Assembly (NCBI GenBank): GCA_905235065.1
Contig: CAJOJR010000004.1
Span: 1 to 44,426 of the forward strand
Source: an uncultured Bacilli bacterium
Lineage (GTDB): Bacteria; Bacillota_I; Bacilli_A; RF39; UBA660
Direction: 5' to 3'
Length of the DNA: 44,426 nt
Part shown: one piece after another, positions 36,341-44,426 of the stretch
How positions within the stretch are numbered: the stretch's first letter is position 1
How the letters are laid out: the number at the start of each line of letters is the position of its first letter
Translations under genes and position numbers: made by a program
The notes under the pieces: generated by a model
Told to the model about the DNA's origin: nothing
Seen by the model: only the letters and a program-made list of their open reading frames with translations
Database searches by the model: none

Positions 36341-36356
36341 AAAATAGGTGAGATAT

Positions 36357-36791
36357 TTGGATAAAAGTGAATACAAAAAAATAATTAAATCTAAAAAACC
36401 TAAAGAAGATGAATTTAAGAATATAATAATATCTTTTTTTGTTGGTGGTCTTTGTGGAATTTTTGGACAAGCATTAACTGATATTTTTAATAAGTGTTTT
36501 CATTTTAGTATAAATGATTCTTATATGTTAACAATGGTATCTTTGGTTTTAATTGGTTCAGTTTTAACTGGATTAGGTTTTTTTGATAAAGTAGTATCAT
36601 TTTGCAAATGTGGATTAATTGTTCCTACTACTGGTTTTGCTCATGCAATGACAAGTGCTGCAATGGATACGAGAAACGAGGGACTAGTTAAGGGAATAGG
36701 AGCTAATATATTTAAATTAACTGGAAGCATTATTCTTTATGGAATAGTTGTTGCTTTCTTCGTCTCATTAATAAAGGTGATTATCGGATGA
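36357..36791 (+). CDS. spoVAC: Stage V sporulation protein AC
   Basis: Membrane subunit of the SpoVA channel that moves dipicolinic acid into the forespore and out at germination. 144 residues, about four hydrophobic helices. Family segments: IIISFFVGGLCGIFGQALT, VLIGSVLTGLGFFDKV, GAGLIVPTTGFAHAM-like (here CGLIVPTTGFAHAMTSAA). TTG 36357 was chosen because AGGTGA ends 5 bases upstream; an in-frame GTG at 36348 overlaps that site. ATGA overlap with spoVAD. Confidence 0.93.
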   Translation: MDKSEYKKIIKSKKPKEDEFKNIIISFFVGGLCGIFGQALTDIFNKCFHFSINDSYMLTMVSLVLIGSVLTGLGFFDKVVSFCKCGLIVPTTGFAHAMTSAAMDTRNEGLVKGIGANIFKLTGSIILYGIVVAFFVSLIKVIIG

Positions 36792-37765
36792 AAAATATAA
36801 AATTCAACAATGTGTATATTAACAATTATTTTACACTTGTATCTAGTAAGGCAAATAATCCAACTATATTAAATGATGTTGATTTATCCATAGAAGATTA
36901 CTTTTTAAATAAAAAAACATTTGAAGAAGGCGAAGTGGAATATCAAACTTTAGTAACTAGAGGACTATTAGATAAAGAACACAAAAAATTAGAAGATATA
37001 GATTTAATGATAGGTGGTGATCTTCAAAACCAATTATTTGCTTCTAACTATAATGCTAGTAAATATGAGGTACCTTTCTTAGGAGTATTTAGTGCTTGCG
37101 CAAGCTTCATTGAAGGAATTATTATAGGGGCTTCTCTAATAGGCAGAAATAAATTAAGAAATGCATTGGTTGTTACATCATCAAATAATTTAGTTAGTGA
37201 AAAACAATTTAGATTTCCAGTTGAATATGGAGCATTAAGAAAAAAAGTGAATTCATTTAGTGCTTCCGGTGCTGTATCTGCAATAATTAGTAATAAGAAA
37301 AGTAACATAATGGTAGAAAGTGCAAATATTGGTAAAGTTATTGATATGGGACATACTGATACAAACGATATGGGAGCTTGTATGGCTCCAGCAGTAGCAG
37401 AAACTTTATATGATCATTTAAAAAGTACTGGAAGAAATATAAATTATTATGATGTGATATTGACAGGAGATTTAGGAATATACGGAGTTGAATACTTAAA
37501 AGAATATTTAAATAAAAAATACAAAATAAAATCTAATAGAATAATTGATGCTGGAGTTATGCTTTATAATGCAACTAAAGATTCTGATTTTGCGGGTGGT
37601 TCCGGACCTATATGTGCACCTTTAATCTTATTTACTAAAATTATTAAAAAATATAAAAAAATATTAGTGTTAGGTAGTGGCTCTCTTCATTCTTGTATGA
37701 GCTCAAACTTAAAAAAATCAATGATAGGTGTAAGCCATGCGGTAAGTTTGGAGGTAATAGATTGA
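36788..37765 (+). CDS. spoVAD: Stage V sporulation protein AD
   Basis: 325 residues, thiolase-like fold that binds dipicolinic acid and is a peripheral part of the SpoVA channel. Segments TLVTRGLLDKEHKKLEDID, PFLGVFSACASFIEGIIIGA, HTDTNDMGACMAPA and ILTGDLGIYGVEYLKE follow the family. ATGA overlap with spoVAC; its stop TGA overlaps the TTG start of spoVAE. Confidence 0.95.
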   Translation: MKNIKFNNVYINNYFTLVSSKANNPTILNDVDLSIEDYFLNKKTFEEGEVEYQTLVTRGLLDKEHKKLEDIDLMIGGDLQNQLFASNYNASKYEVPFLGVFSACASFIEGIIIGASLIGRNKLRNALVVTSSNNLVSEKQFRFPVEYGALRKKVNSFSASGAVSAIISNKKSNIMVESANIGKVIDMGHTDTNDMGACMAPAVAETLYDHLKSTGRNINYYDVILTGDLGIYGVEYLKEYLNKKYKIKSNRIIDAGVMLYNATKDSDFAGGSGPICAPLILFTKIIKKYKKILVLGSGSLHSCMSSNLKKSMIGVSHAVSLEVID

Positions 37766-38112
37766 TATACATAAATGCTTTTGTATTTTGTGGACTCGTT
37801 TGTTTGCTAGGACAAATAATACTAGAAAGAACAAAACTTACTCCAGGGCATTTAAATACAATATTAGTTGTAATTGGATGTGTACTTGCTGGATGTGGAC
37901 TTTATAATAAATTTATATTATGGGCAGGTGCAGGTGCGACAGTTCCAATTACCAATTTTGGTAGTCTTTTAGTAAGTGGCGCTTTACAAGGTTATTATTC
38001 AGAAGGATTTATTGGACTTTTAAAAGGTCTATTAGTTAATGCTTCTGCAGGACTTTCTGCAACTATAATCATTTCATTTGTAGTAGCAATTATATTTAAA
38101 TCTAAAAACTAA
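37762..38112 (+). CDS. spoVAE: Stage V sporulation protein AE (SpoVAEb type)
   Basis: 116 residues, third core SpoVA membrane subunit. Family segments: NAFVFCGLVCLLGQIILERTK, LTPGHLNTILVVIGC, GAGATVPITNFGSLL. TTG 37762 with GGAGG 7 bases upstream; overlaps the spoVAD stop. An earlier in-frame ATG at 37693 lies inside spoVAD without a site. spoVAA, AB, AEa and AF are not here, so this is the minimal AC-AD-AE set. Confidence 0.93.
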   Translation: MIYINAFVFCGLVCLLGQIILERTKLTPGHLNTILVVIGCVLAGCGLYNKFILWAGAGATVPITNFGSLLVSGALQGYYSEGFIGLLKGLLVNASAGLSATIIISFVVAIIFKSKN

Positions 38113-38133
38113 AAAGTGTACTTTTTAGTTTTT
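38104..38133 (+). terminator. Terminator after spoVAE
   Basis: Fourteen-base arms (38104-38117 and 38120-38133) with core CTAAAAAGT / ACTTTTTAG, closing loop GT; ends in T. Confidence 0.92.
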
Positions 38134-38136
38134 ATT

Positions 38137-38145
38137 TGGTAGAAT
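38137..38145 (+). promoter_or_regulatory. Extended -10 promoter for scpA
   Basis: TGGTAGAAT 18 bases before the scpA ATG. Confidence 0.6.
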
Positions 38146-38163
38146 ATTTTTGAGAGTGGTAAT

Positions 38164-38874
38164 ATGCATAATTTCATTATAAATGATTTTGATGGTCCTT
38201 TAGATTTATTACTTCATTTATTAAAACAATCAAAAATGGATATATTTGATATAAATATAGTAGAGATAACTCACCAATATATTGGTTTTATAAATAAAAT
38301 GGAAAGTATGAATCTTGATATTGCTTCTGAATATTTAGTAATGGCTTCAGAACTTATTGAAATGAAAAGTAGATATTTACTTCCTAAAAAAGAAGAAGAA
38401 ACAGATGAATATGAAGAAAATCCTGAAGATGAATTAAAAAGAAGATTACTTGAATATCAAATATATAAAGAAAGTACTGAAAAGTTTAAAGAACTTGAAA
38501 CAACAAGACATGAAGTTTACACTAAAAGTCCTGAAAGAATAACTGATTTAAGTGACACAAAAATAATTAACGAAGGAGTAACAACTTATGATTTATTAGA
38601 AGCCTTACAAAGAGTGCTTGGTAGACTTGAAAAAAGTAAGCCTATAACAACAAAAGTTGCTAGAAGAGAATTATCAGTAAAAGATAGAGTTGTAAAAATA
38701 AGAGAGTTATTATTCAAAAAGAAAACATTAAAATTTGAAGAACTGTTTGAAGAAGTTAATAGAGAGTATGTGGTTGTTACATTTTTATCAATATTAACAA
38801 TGGCAAGAGATAACGAAATAAGAATTTCTCAAAAAAATAATTTTGGCGAGATATATTTAGAAAGAGTTGATTAA
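38164..38874 (+). CDS. scpA: Segregation and condensation protein A
   Basis: Kleisin subunit that bridges the SMC heads in the SMC-ScpA-ScpB condensin complex. 236 residues. N-terminal FDGPLDLLLHLLKQSKMDIFD is the family hallmark; MASELIEMKSRYLLPKK closes the N-terminal domain; an acidic linker follows, then a C-terminal winged helix (VVTFLSILTMARDNEI). GTGGT lies upstream. Stop is one base before the scpB ATG. Confidence 0.95.
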   Translation: MHNFIINDFDGPLDLLLHLLKQSKMDIFDINIVEITHQYIGFINKMESMNLDIASEYLVMASELIEMKSRYLLPKKEEETDEYEENPEDELKRRLLEYQIYKESTEKFKELETTRHEVYTKSPERITDLSDTKIINEGVTTYDLLEALQRVLGRLEKSKPITTKVARRELSVKDRVVKIRELLFKKKTLKFEELFEEVNREYVVVTFLSILTMARDNEIRISQKNNFGEIYLERVD

Positions 38875-38875
38875 C

Positions 38876-39434
38876 ATGAATTTAAAAGGAATTATAGAAG
38901 GTATTTTATTCGCAGTAGGAGATGAGGGAATATCTTTAAATGATCTTATTAAAATTTTAGATAAATCTCCAGAAGAAATAAAAAATACTTTAATGGAACT
39001 TAAAAATGATTATGAGAGTGATGATAGAGGAATAAGAATAACATTTTTAGGTATTTAAGTTAACAACAAAAAAAGAACATAAAGAATATTTTGAAAAACT
39101 ACTCGTTGATACTAAAACCTACTCTTTATCAGATGCCGCATTAGAGGTACTTGCAATTGTAGCATATAATGAACCAGTAACCAGATTAAAAATCGATGAA
39201 ATAAGAGGAGTAAACTCTTCTGGTATGGTTAGAAAATTAGTCGCAATGAATTTTATAAAAGAATGTGGTAAAGCCGATACATTGGGTAGACCAAATTTAT
39301 ATAAAACAACAAATGATTTTTTAGATTACTTTGGCCTTGCAACTAAAGAAGACTTACCAAAACTTGTTATTAAAAAAGAAATAGAAAGCGAAGATAAAGA
39401 TTTATATACTTCAACTTATAAAGAAAATATGTAG
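38876..39434 (+). pseudogene. scpB: Segregation and condensation protein B, frameshifted
   Basis: Winged-helix dimer subunit that binds ScpA. The N-terminal part (MNLKGIIEGILFAVGDEGISL ...) runs to a stop at 39056-39058 after [10 protein letters not shown]; the rest continues in the next frame from about 39051 ([18 protein letters not shown]), through the hallmark [22 protein letters not shown], to 39434. Removing one base near 39050 restores a protein of about 186 residues, normal length. As scpA is intact and the downstream part keeps all family residues, a recent mutation or a sequencing error is likely. Confidence 0.85.
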
Positions 39435-39452
39435 TAATTATAAAAAATAAAT

Positions 39453-39461
39453 GTTATAATT
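39453..39461 (+). promoter_or_regulatory. Extended -10 promoter of tRNA-Leu
   Basis: TGTTATAAT 9 bases before the tRNA. Confidence 0.7.
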
Positions 39462-39470
39462 ACTTTACTG

Positions 39471-39556
39471 CCCGCATGGCGGAATTGGTAGACGCACTGG
39501 ACTCAAAATCCAGCGGTAGCAATATCATGAGAGTTCGAGTCTCTCTGCGGGCACCA
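39471..39556 (+). tRNA. tRNA-Leu (anticodon CAA)
   Basis: 86 bases with encoded CCA. Acceptor GCCCGCA / TGCGGGC perfect; anticodon arm CTGGA / TCCAG with loop CTCAAAA (CAA); a long variable arm, as in class II tRNAs. Confidence 0.95.
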
Positions 39557-39569
39557 GATTGATAGGAAA

Positions 39570-39588
39570 CTCGGACAACTTATCCGAG
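39570..39588 (+). other. First hairpin of a tandem pair after tRNA-Leu
   Basis: CTCGGA / TCCGAG with a 7-base loop, no T-run. The second hairpin with a T-run follows 12 bases later. tRNA-His has the same arrangement. Confidence 0.6.
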
Positions 39589-39600
39589 ATGCAATAAACG

Positions 39601-39627
39601 AACTAACTAGAAATAGTTGGTTTTTTT
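39601..39627 (+). terminator. Terminator after tRNA-Leu
   Basis: AACTAACT / AGTTGGTT with one G-T pair, loop AGAAAT, followed by T residues. Confidence 0.8.
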
Positions 39628-39654
39628 GTGTTTCAGAAAGGATAAGTGATAAAT

Positions 39655-39927
39655 ATGTTTAAAGAAGAAACTAAAGAACTAAAAATGAGTAATGAATTTA
39701 GAAAGAAAATTGAAATGATATGTAAGTTTGCTTGTGTTAAATATGAATTAATAAATGGTAATATTCTTTCAATTAAAAATACTAATTTAGCCTATGTCAG
39801 ACCACATATATTAAAAGTTAAAGGAAATGACTACTTGCTATTTGAAAATTCAAATATAGTTTTTATAAATGGATATAAAGATAAAATAATGCTAATTGAA
39901 CTAGAAAAACATCTTAAAAATAGCTAA
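39655..39927 (+). CDS. Small hypothetical protein
   Basis: 90 residues, not recognised. N-terminal half is charged and helical (MFKEETKELKMSNEFRKKIEM); two Cys lie in MICKFACVKYEL; the second half looks beta (NYLLFENSNIVFINGYKDK-like pattern). AAAGGA lies 12 bases before ATG 39655 and 3 before an in-frame GTG at 39646, so the start is uncertain. It lies between tRNA-Leu and the recombinase and may be part of that element or not. Confidence 0.5.
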   Translation: MFKEETKELKMSNEFRKKIEMICKFACVKYELINGNILSIKNTNLAYVRPHILKVKGNDYLLFENSNIVFINGYKDKIMLIELEKHLKNS

Positions 39928-39931
39928 TATC

Positions 39932-39959
39932 TTGATTTTTCAGTAAAAAAGTATATAAT
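39932..39959 (+). promoter_or_regulatory. Promoter of a short transcript before the recombinase
   Basis: -35 TTGATT (39932-39937), 16-base spacer, -10 TATAAT (39954-39959). Confidence 0.55.
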
Positions 39960-40012
39960 AAATAACCAATAAATGACAAGCAGTATCGTCTTTATTAGAA
40001 AGTAGGTACACT

Positions 40013-40105
40013 ATGGTCAAACAAATATTTATAATAAATTATAATTTTGAGGTTACTGAGAGTAAAAGATATAATCTAATTAGTATTTTTTACTCTCTTT
40101 TTTGA
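40013..40105 (+). CDS. Possible 30-residue small protein
   Basis: ATG with AGGT 6 bases upstream reading MVKQIFIINYNFEVTESK and on to a stop inside the T-run of a strong terminator. The transcript from the promoter at 39932 to the terminator at 40103 would be about 140 bases. It may be a leader peptide, a small protein or a non-coding RNA; the coding evidence is only the start signal. Confidence 0.3.
   Translation: MVKQIFIINYNFEVTESKRYNLISIFYSLF
40058..40103 (+). terminator. Terminator of the short transcript
   Basis: Arms GAGAGTAAAA / TTTTACTCTC with a 20-base loop, then T residues; 21 bases before the recombinase start. Confidence 0.8.
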
Positions 40106-40123
40106 TAGAAAGAAGGGATTTAA

Positions 40124-42004
<1,881 letters not shown>

Positions 42005-42319
42005 TCAACCATAATTTCAACCATGATAATTCCTTATAAAATAAGCATCTATAGTAATATATCGACCATAATTATGGTTTGATTTTGCAAGTGCAAAATA
42101 AGTTTGTCCCTATTAAATGCCTAGATTTTATCTAGGTTTTAATAGTTTAAAGGGACAATCTCTTATGCTCTTATTATTTTTAATGCTAAAAATAATGAAA
42201 TTATGGTCGAGATTCAACCAATTTCAACCAAGATTTTGGGTTACAAATAAAAGTTATGTAAAATTATTTAAAAAAACAATAATTTATGGTATAATATATA
42301 CCAACAAGGGAGGTTTAAT
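42005..42319 (+). repeat. Palindrome-rich stretch after the recombinase gene
   Basis: No convincing gene. It holds a perfect 14-base palindrome ACCATAATTATGGT (42065-42078); a 12-base inverted repeat TCGACCATAATT (42062-42073) / AATTATGGTCGA (42199-42210); further AACCAT(A/G)AT copies at 42007 and 42019; a 16-base palindrome TTTTGCA-AG-TGCAAAA (42083-42098); and a long interrupted hairpin (42103-42158; arms TTGTCCC / GGGACAA, then TATTAA / TTAATA, then CCTAGAT / ATCTAGG). Such clusters suit recombinase or regulator binding or att sites. Confidence 0.75.
42287..42295 (+). promoter_or_regulatory. Extended -10 promoter for the gene at 42320
   Basis: TGGTATAAT 24 bases before the ATG. Confidence 0.65.
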
Positions 42320-42694
42320 ATGATTAATAGTAGAGATTCATATACTAATTTCAATCCTAATAAGAAAAAAAGTATTGATGTTCCATATGAAATTGGAACA
42401 ATTGTCGAATTAAAAGATAATCCAGATGTTTTAGCAAGAATAATCCAGTATAGGATTACCGTTGAGCATCTTAGACAAGTAATTAATGTTGGTTTAAATA
42501 CTAATATATATGAAAACGAAGATAAAATTGATTGTGAAATAACTGTAGAAGAATTAGAAGAAAAATGGAAAAAACCGGATAGAATTATCGTTGGAAAATT
42601 AGATCCTGAAACTTTTCTTCGAATTCCAGGTTTTTCTGAACACTTTGAAAGAGAAAAAAAATTAGAATTGACTGGAAAAAGAAAAAATAAGTAG
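42320..42694 (+). CDS. Unrecognised 124-residue protein near the recombinase
   Basis: Strong promoter and GGGAGG site, so the gene is very likely expressed. Soluble, no signal or helix. N-terminus polar (INSRDSYTNFNPNKKK), a middle section VPYEIGTIVELKDNPDVLARII that looks beta, an acidic helix (EITVEELEEKWKKPDR) and a basic C-terminus (KLELTGKRKNK). Flanked by two copies of the TTTTGCA-NN-TGCAAAA palindrome. Function unknown; likely accessory cargo of the element. Confidence 0.7.
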   Translation: MINSRDSYTNFNPNKKKSIDVPYEIGTIVELKDNPDVLARIIQYRITVEHLRQVINVGLNTNIYENEDKIDCEITVEELEEKWKKPDRIIVGKLDPETFLRIPGFSEHFEREKKLELTGKRKNK

Positions 42695-42699
42695 TAATT

Positions 42700-42730
42700 A
42701 TAAGTTGGAGCATTCTAACTTATTTTTTTA
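42700..42730 (+). terminator. Terminator after the gene at 42320
   Basis: ATAAGTT / AACTTAT with a 10-base loop, then T residues. Confidence 0.8.
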
Positions 42731-43036
42731 TCCATGATGTGGACACTCACTATCCACAAAATTGGTTATTTTTATTGAAAATTTTGCAAGAGCATAAGAA
42801 AATGATATCAACACACTAATTAAAGCTAGGTAATACCATGTTTTTGTTTGATATCAAACTTATTTTGCACATGCAAAATTATCCCACAGTTGTGGGACAT
42901 GATTCTTGCTTTCCCTTTATTTTAAAGTGATATTTGTGGGATTACTTGGGGATTATGTATGGATATGCTCGTGGATAGTGGGATATATAATCCCATTTAC
43001 ATTTTTCAATATTCTTGTTTCAAAACTAGGGAAATA
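42731..43036 (+). repeat. Second palindrome-rich stretch without a convincing gene
   Basis: Contains a 10-base inverted repeat CACTATCCAC (42748-42757) / GTGGATAGTG (42971-42980); TGATATCA (42803-42810); a perfect 14-base palindrome centred on GATATC (42846-42859); TTTTGCA-CA-TGCAAAA (42863-42878); and TCCCACA-GT-TGTGGGA (42882-42897). A weak open frame from 42906 crosses the repeats and the putative RNA gene and is not credible. Confidence 0.7.
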
Positions 43037-43045
43037 TGCTATAAT
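43037..43045 (+). promoter_or_regulatory. Extended -10 promoter of a putative RNA
   Basis: TGCTATAAT, with GTTTCA 17 bases upstream as a poor -35. Confidence 0.55.
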
Positions 43046-43051
43046 GATATC

Positions 43052-43158
43052 AGTTAGTGAGTATATTGCTTACTATCACTTTTGCTATTGGGTTATTCGA
43101 CCTCAACCCCAACGGCACCATATTGATATAAACAAACATTTTGGTTTGTTTTTTTATT
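43052..43158 (+). ncRNA. Putative small structured RNA
   Basis: Between the promoter above and a strong terminator (AAACAAAC / GTTTGTTT at 43130-43151, then T). Inside: a hairpin GTGA-GTA / TAC-TA-TCAC (about 43058-43083), a stem TTGGGTT / AACCCCAA (about 43087-43112), then a GC-richer single-stranded part CGGCACCA. No RNA family is recognised. The local base composition is less AT-rich than its surroundings. No ribosome site or coding frame is convincing. Confidence 0.45.
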
Positions 43159-43204
43159 TTGTATAAAATCTATATTATTGTAAAAAATATTTATGGAGGA
43201 TAAT

Positions 43205-43633
43205 ATGAGCGAAAATATAAATGCTTTAGATGAAATACATAAGGGTGCGTGCATGGGATGTGATGCTATCAGCTTTGTTTTAGAAAAGGTAGAGGATGAA
43301 ACTTTTAAAAGTGAACTTGAAAGTGAATTTAATTTTTATAAGTCTATTGAAACTAAAATAGATAAAATTTATTCAAAATATGATGATGGTGAGCCTCATG
43401 AAACAGGTATCATGAATAAAGCTATGACTTGGTCAGGAATTGAAATGAAAACAATGAATGACCATAGTAATTCAAAAATAGCTGAACTATTACTTCAAGG
43501 CGTTAATATGGGTATAATTGAAGGAAGAAGAATTCTTAACAAAAAGAAAATAAATAATGAAGTAAGCAAAATAGTTTCAGAGTATGTTGAAACACAAGAA
43601 AAATTTATGGAAACATTAAAAAGTTACTTATAA
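43205..43633 (+). CDS. Ferritin-like helical protein, DUF2383-like
   Basis: 142 residues, all-helical. MSENINALDEIHKGACMGCDAISFVLEKV and MTWSGIEMKTMNDHSNSKIAELLLQGVNMGIIEGRR recall DUF2383 (a ferritin-like four-helix bundle of unknown role, seen in spore-forming and other bacteria). It has few conserved His/Glu pairs, so metal binding is uncertain. ATG 43205 follows GGAGGA; the in-frame ATG at 43193 precedes that site. Followed by a strong terminator. Confidence 0.6.
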   Translation: MSENINALDEIHKGACMGCDAISFVLEKVEDETFKSELESEFNFYKSIETKIDKIYSKYDDGEPHETGIMNKAMTWSGIEMKTMNDHSNSKIAELLLQGVNMGIIEGRRILNKKKINNEVSKIVSEYVETQEKFMETLKSYL

Positions 43634-43662
43634 TATCACTTTATAAAGTGATATTTTATTTT
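43632..43662 (+). terminator. Terminator after the ferritin-like gene
   Basis: Palindrome at 43632-43655 (arms ATATCACTT / AAGTGATAT, loop TAT), then T-rich; begins in the stop codon. Confidence 0.9.
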
Positions 43663-43698
43663 TAAAAAATATATGTTAATATATTTATAGGTGATATT

Positions 43699-44088
43699 AT
43701 GAAAAAAGGTTTTACATTAGTTGAGTTACTAGCGGTTATAGCATTACTTTCAATAATAATTTTAATTGCGGTACCATCTATAACAAAACTAAGACAAAGC
43801 GCTGTTGAAAAAGAAAGAGAGAATCAAATAAAAGAAATAGAATCTGCTGCAGTGTTTTATGTTCAAGATGAAATCATAGAAATATCTGAAGACACAACTA
43901 TAAGCGTAACAGTAAAAATGCTGATTGATACCGGTTACGTAAAAGCAAATGTTGAAAGTGGAAAAACCAACTGTAGCTCTGATAATAGCAATGGTTGCTT
44001 GTTTGATTTGAATGGAAATAATTTAAATAGCAAAGAAGTAAAAATATCAAAGATTAATAATAAATTGGTGGCAAAATATCAAGAATAG
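43699..44088 (+). CDS. Prepilin-like protein
   Basis: 129 residues. Class III signal KKG then FTLVELLAVIALLSIIILIA with Glu at +5, expected to be cut by a prepilin peptidase after Gly. The ectodomain has IESAAVFYV, a VTVKMLIDTGYVK strand and two Cys (NCSSDNSNGC) around a short loop. AGGTGA precedes the ATG. Same module as the 9318 gene; no pilus machinery nearby. Confidence 0.87.
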   Translation: MKKGFTLVELLAVIALLSIIILIAVPSITKLRQSAVEKERENQIKEIESAAVFYVQDEIIEISEDTTISVTVKMLIDTGYVKANVESGKTNCSSDNSNGCLFDLNGNNLNSKEVKISKINNKLVAKYQE

Positions 44089-44107
44089 ACTTGATATTTT
44101 CTTTTTT
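44073..44107 (+). terminator. Terminator overlapping the end of the prepilin-like gene
   Basis: Eleven-base arms AAAATATCAAG / CTTGATATTTT, loop containing the stop codon, then T residues. Confidence 0.9.
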
Positions 44108-44110
44108 ATA

Positions 44111-44119
44111 TGTTATATT
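44111..44119 (+). promoter_or_regulatory. Extended -10 promoter of tRNA-His
   Basis: TGTTATATT 17 bases before the tRNA. Confidence 0.6.
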
Positions 44120-44136
44120 ACTATTGCTTTTGAAAT

Positions 44137-44212
44137 GGCGGTATTGGTGAAGTGGTAACACGGTAGATTGTGGCTCTATTATGCGTGGGTTCGATTCCCA
44201 CATACCGCCCCA
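44137..44212 (+). tRNA. tRNA-His (anticodon GUG)
   Basis: 76 bases with encoded CCA. Acceptor GCGGTAT / ATACCGC with the extra G-1 paired to C73, the histidine identity feature. Anticodon loop TTGTGGC. T arm GTGGG / CCCAC. Confidence 0.97.
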
Positions 44213-44223
44213 TTTGTAAAAAT

Positions 44224-44241
44224 CGTCGAACTATTTCGACG
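44224..44241 (+). other. First hairpin of a tandem pair after tRNA-His
   Basis: CGTCGAA / TTCGACG with a 4-base loop and no T-run, 11 bases after the tRNA. Confidence 0.65.
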
Positions 44242-44250
44242 TTAATAAAG

Positions 44251-44278
44251 ACTTAGTTTGAAAGAATTAAGTTTTTTT
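44251..44278 (+). terminator. Terminator after tRNA-His
   Basis: ACTTAGTT / AATTAAGT with one G-T pair, loop TGAAAG, then seven T. Confidence 0.85.
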
Positions 44279-44292
44279 ATAATCAACCATAT

Positions 44293-44322
44293 AAAAAGCC
44301 AAGATTTATTTGATCTTGGCTT
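44293..44322 (-). terminator. Terminator of the minus-strand gene at the window end
   Basis: AAGCCAAGAT / ATCTTGGCTT with a 7-base loop; on the minus strand it is followed by TTTTTAT. Confidence 0.85.
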
Positions 44323-44350
44323 CTTAATGTCTTGATCTTACTATGACATT

Positions 44351-44426
44351 TTATATCCAACTTTCTATTTTACTTTTTGAATCTTTTGCTTGTGAACCTA
44401 CAATAGCTATTGCATCATCTAAGACA
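44351..44426 (-). CDS. C-terminal end of an unidentified protein
   Basis: The minus-strand frame enters from the window edge and reads VLDDAIAIVGSQAKDSKSKI then ESWI and a TAA stop, with a terminator downstream. Only about 25 residues are visible, so no identity can be given. Confidence 0.55.
   Translation of the reverse strand, partial: VLDDAIAIVGSQAKDSKSKIESWI

Noticed and set aside
42117-42323. Open frame of 68 codons after the recombinase
   Set aside because: It begins inside the long hairpin, has no ribosome site, crosses the repeats and overlaps the promoter and ribosome site of gene 42320.
42906-43166. Open frame of 86 codons
   Set aside because: TTG start without a site; covers palindromes, a promoter and a terminator; looks like a chance frame over a putative RNA gene.
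44224-44241. Spo0A-like GTCGAA in the region after tRNA-His
   Set aside because: It is the arm of a perfect hairpin downstream of a tRNA, not in a promoter.

Overview
The window is very AT-rich and densely coded, with strong AGGAGG-type ribosome sites and standard stop codons. Several genes, including lgt, uvrB and spoVAD, end in TGA, so this is not a UGA=Trp mollicute. Gene content is that of a low-GC Gram-positive (Bacillota): sigH next to rlmB, uvrB/uvrA, scpA/scpB, VanY and DacF peptidases, the spoIIA/spoVA sporulation block, orphan prepilin-like proteins, a BspA-type leucine-rich surface protein and a collagen-like protein. This points to an uncultured, probably gut-associated, endospore-forming Bacilli/Erysipelotrichia-like lineage. 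That placement is inference, since there is no rRNA gene here.

Layout. 1-20.5 kb is mostly housekeeping: the 3' end of a BspA-like protein, lgt-trxB, rlmB-sigH, mscL, a VanY-like protein that has lost catalytic residues, tRNA-Ala, truA, uvrB - prepilin-like gene - uvrA, an XRE regulator, an acyltransferase/DUF6320 pair, a short ssb, a cysteine desulfurase, a HIT protein, pyrimidine-nucleoside phosphorylase and a cadherin-like surface protein. 20.5-21.6 kb holds an apparently intact VanY. 21.7-31.2 kb is a surface-polysaccharide locus: cytidylyltransferase, epimerase and LicD, a decayed small gene, a frameshifted Wzx flippase, four glycosyltransferases and a PssD/PssE pair. A hairpin terminator closes it.

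31.3-38.1 kb is the sporulation neighbourhood. dacF, spoIIAA, sigF, spoVAC, spoVAD and spoVAE keep the Bacillus order, but a collagen-like gene, a glycosyltransferase-TPR gene and an unknown membrane protein sit between dacF and spoIIAA. spoIIAB is absent, and SpoIIAA has Tyr where the phosphorylated Ser58 should be. A perfect Spo0A box precedes spoIIAA and a sigma-G-like promoter precedes spoVAC. 38.1-39.4 kb is scpA and a frameshifted scpB.

39.5-43.2 kb looks like accessory DNA next to tRNA-Leu. It holds a large serine recombinase, two unrecognised small genes, several perfect palindromes and inverted repeats, and two candidate short transcripts. 43.2-44.4 kb has a ferritin-like (DUF2383-like) protein, another prepilin-like gene, tRNA-His and the 3' end of an unidentified minus-strand gene.

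Three coding regions are broken by frameshifts: the small gene at 24.4 kb, wzx and scpB. They are either real decay or assembly errors, and the reads would decide. Many promoters here are extended -10 (TGnTATAAT-like), and many terminator hairpins overlap the stop codons of the genes they end.
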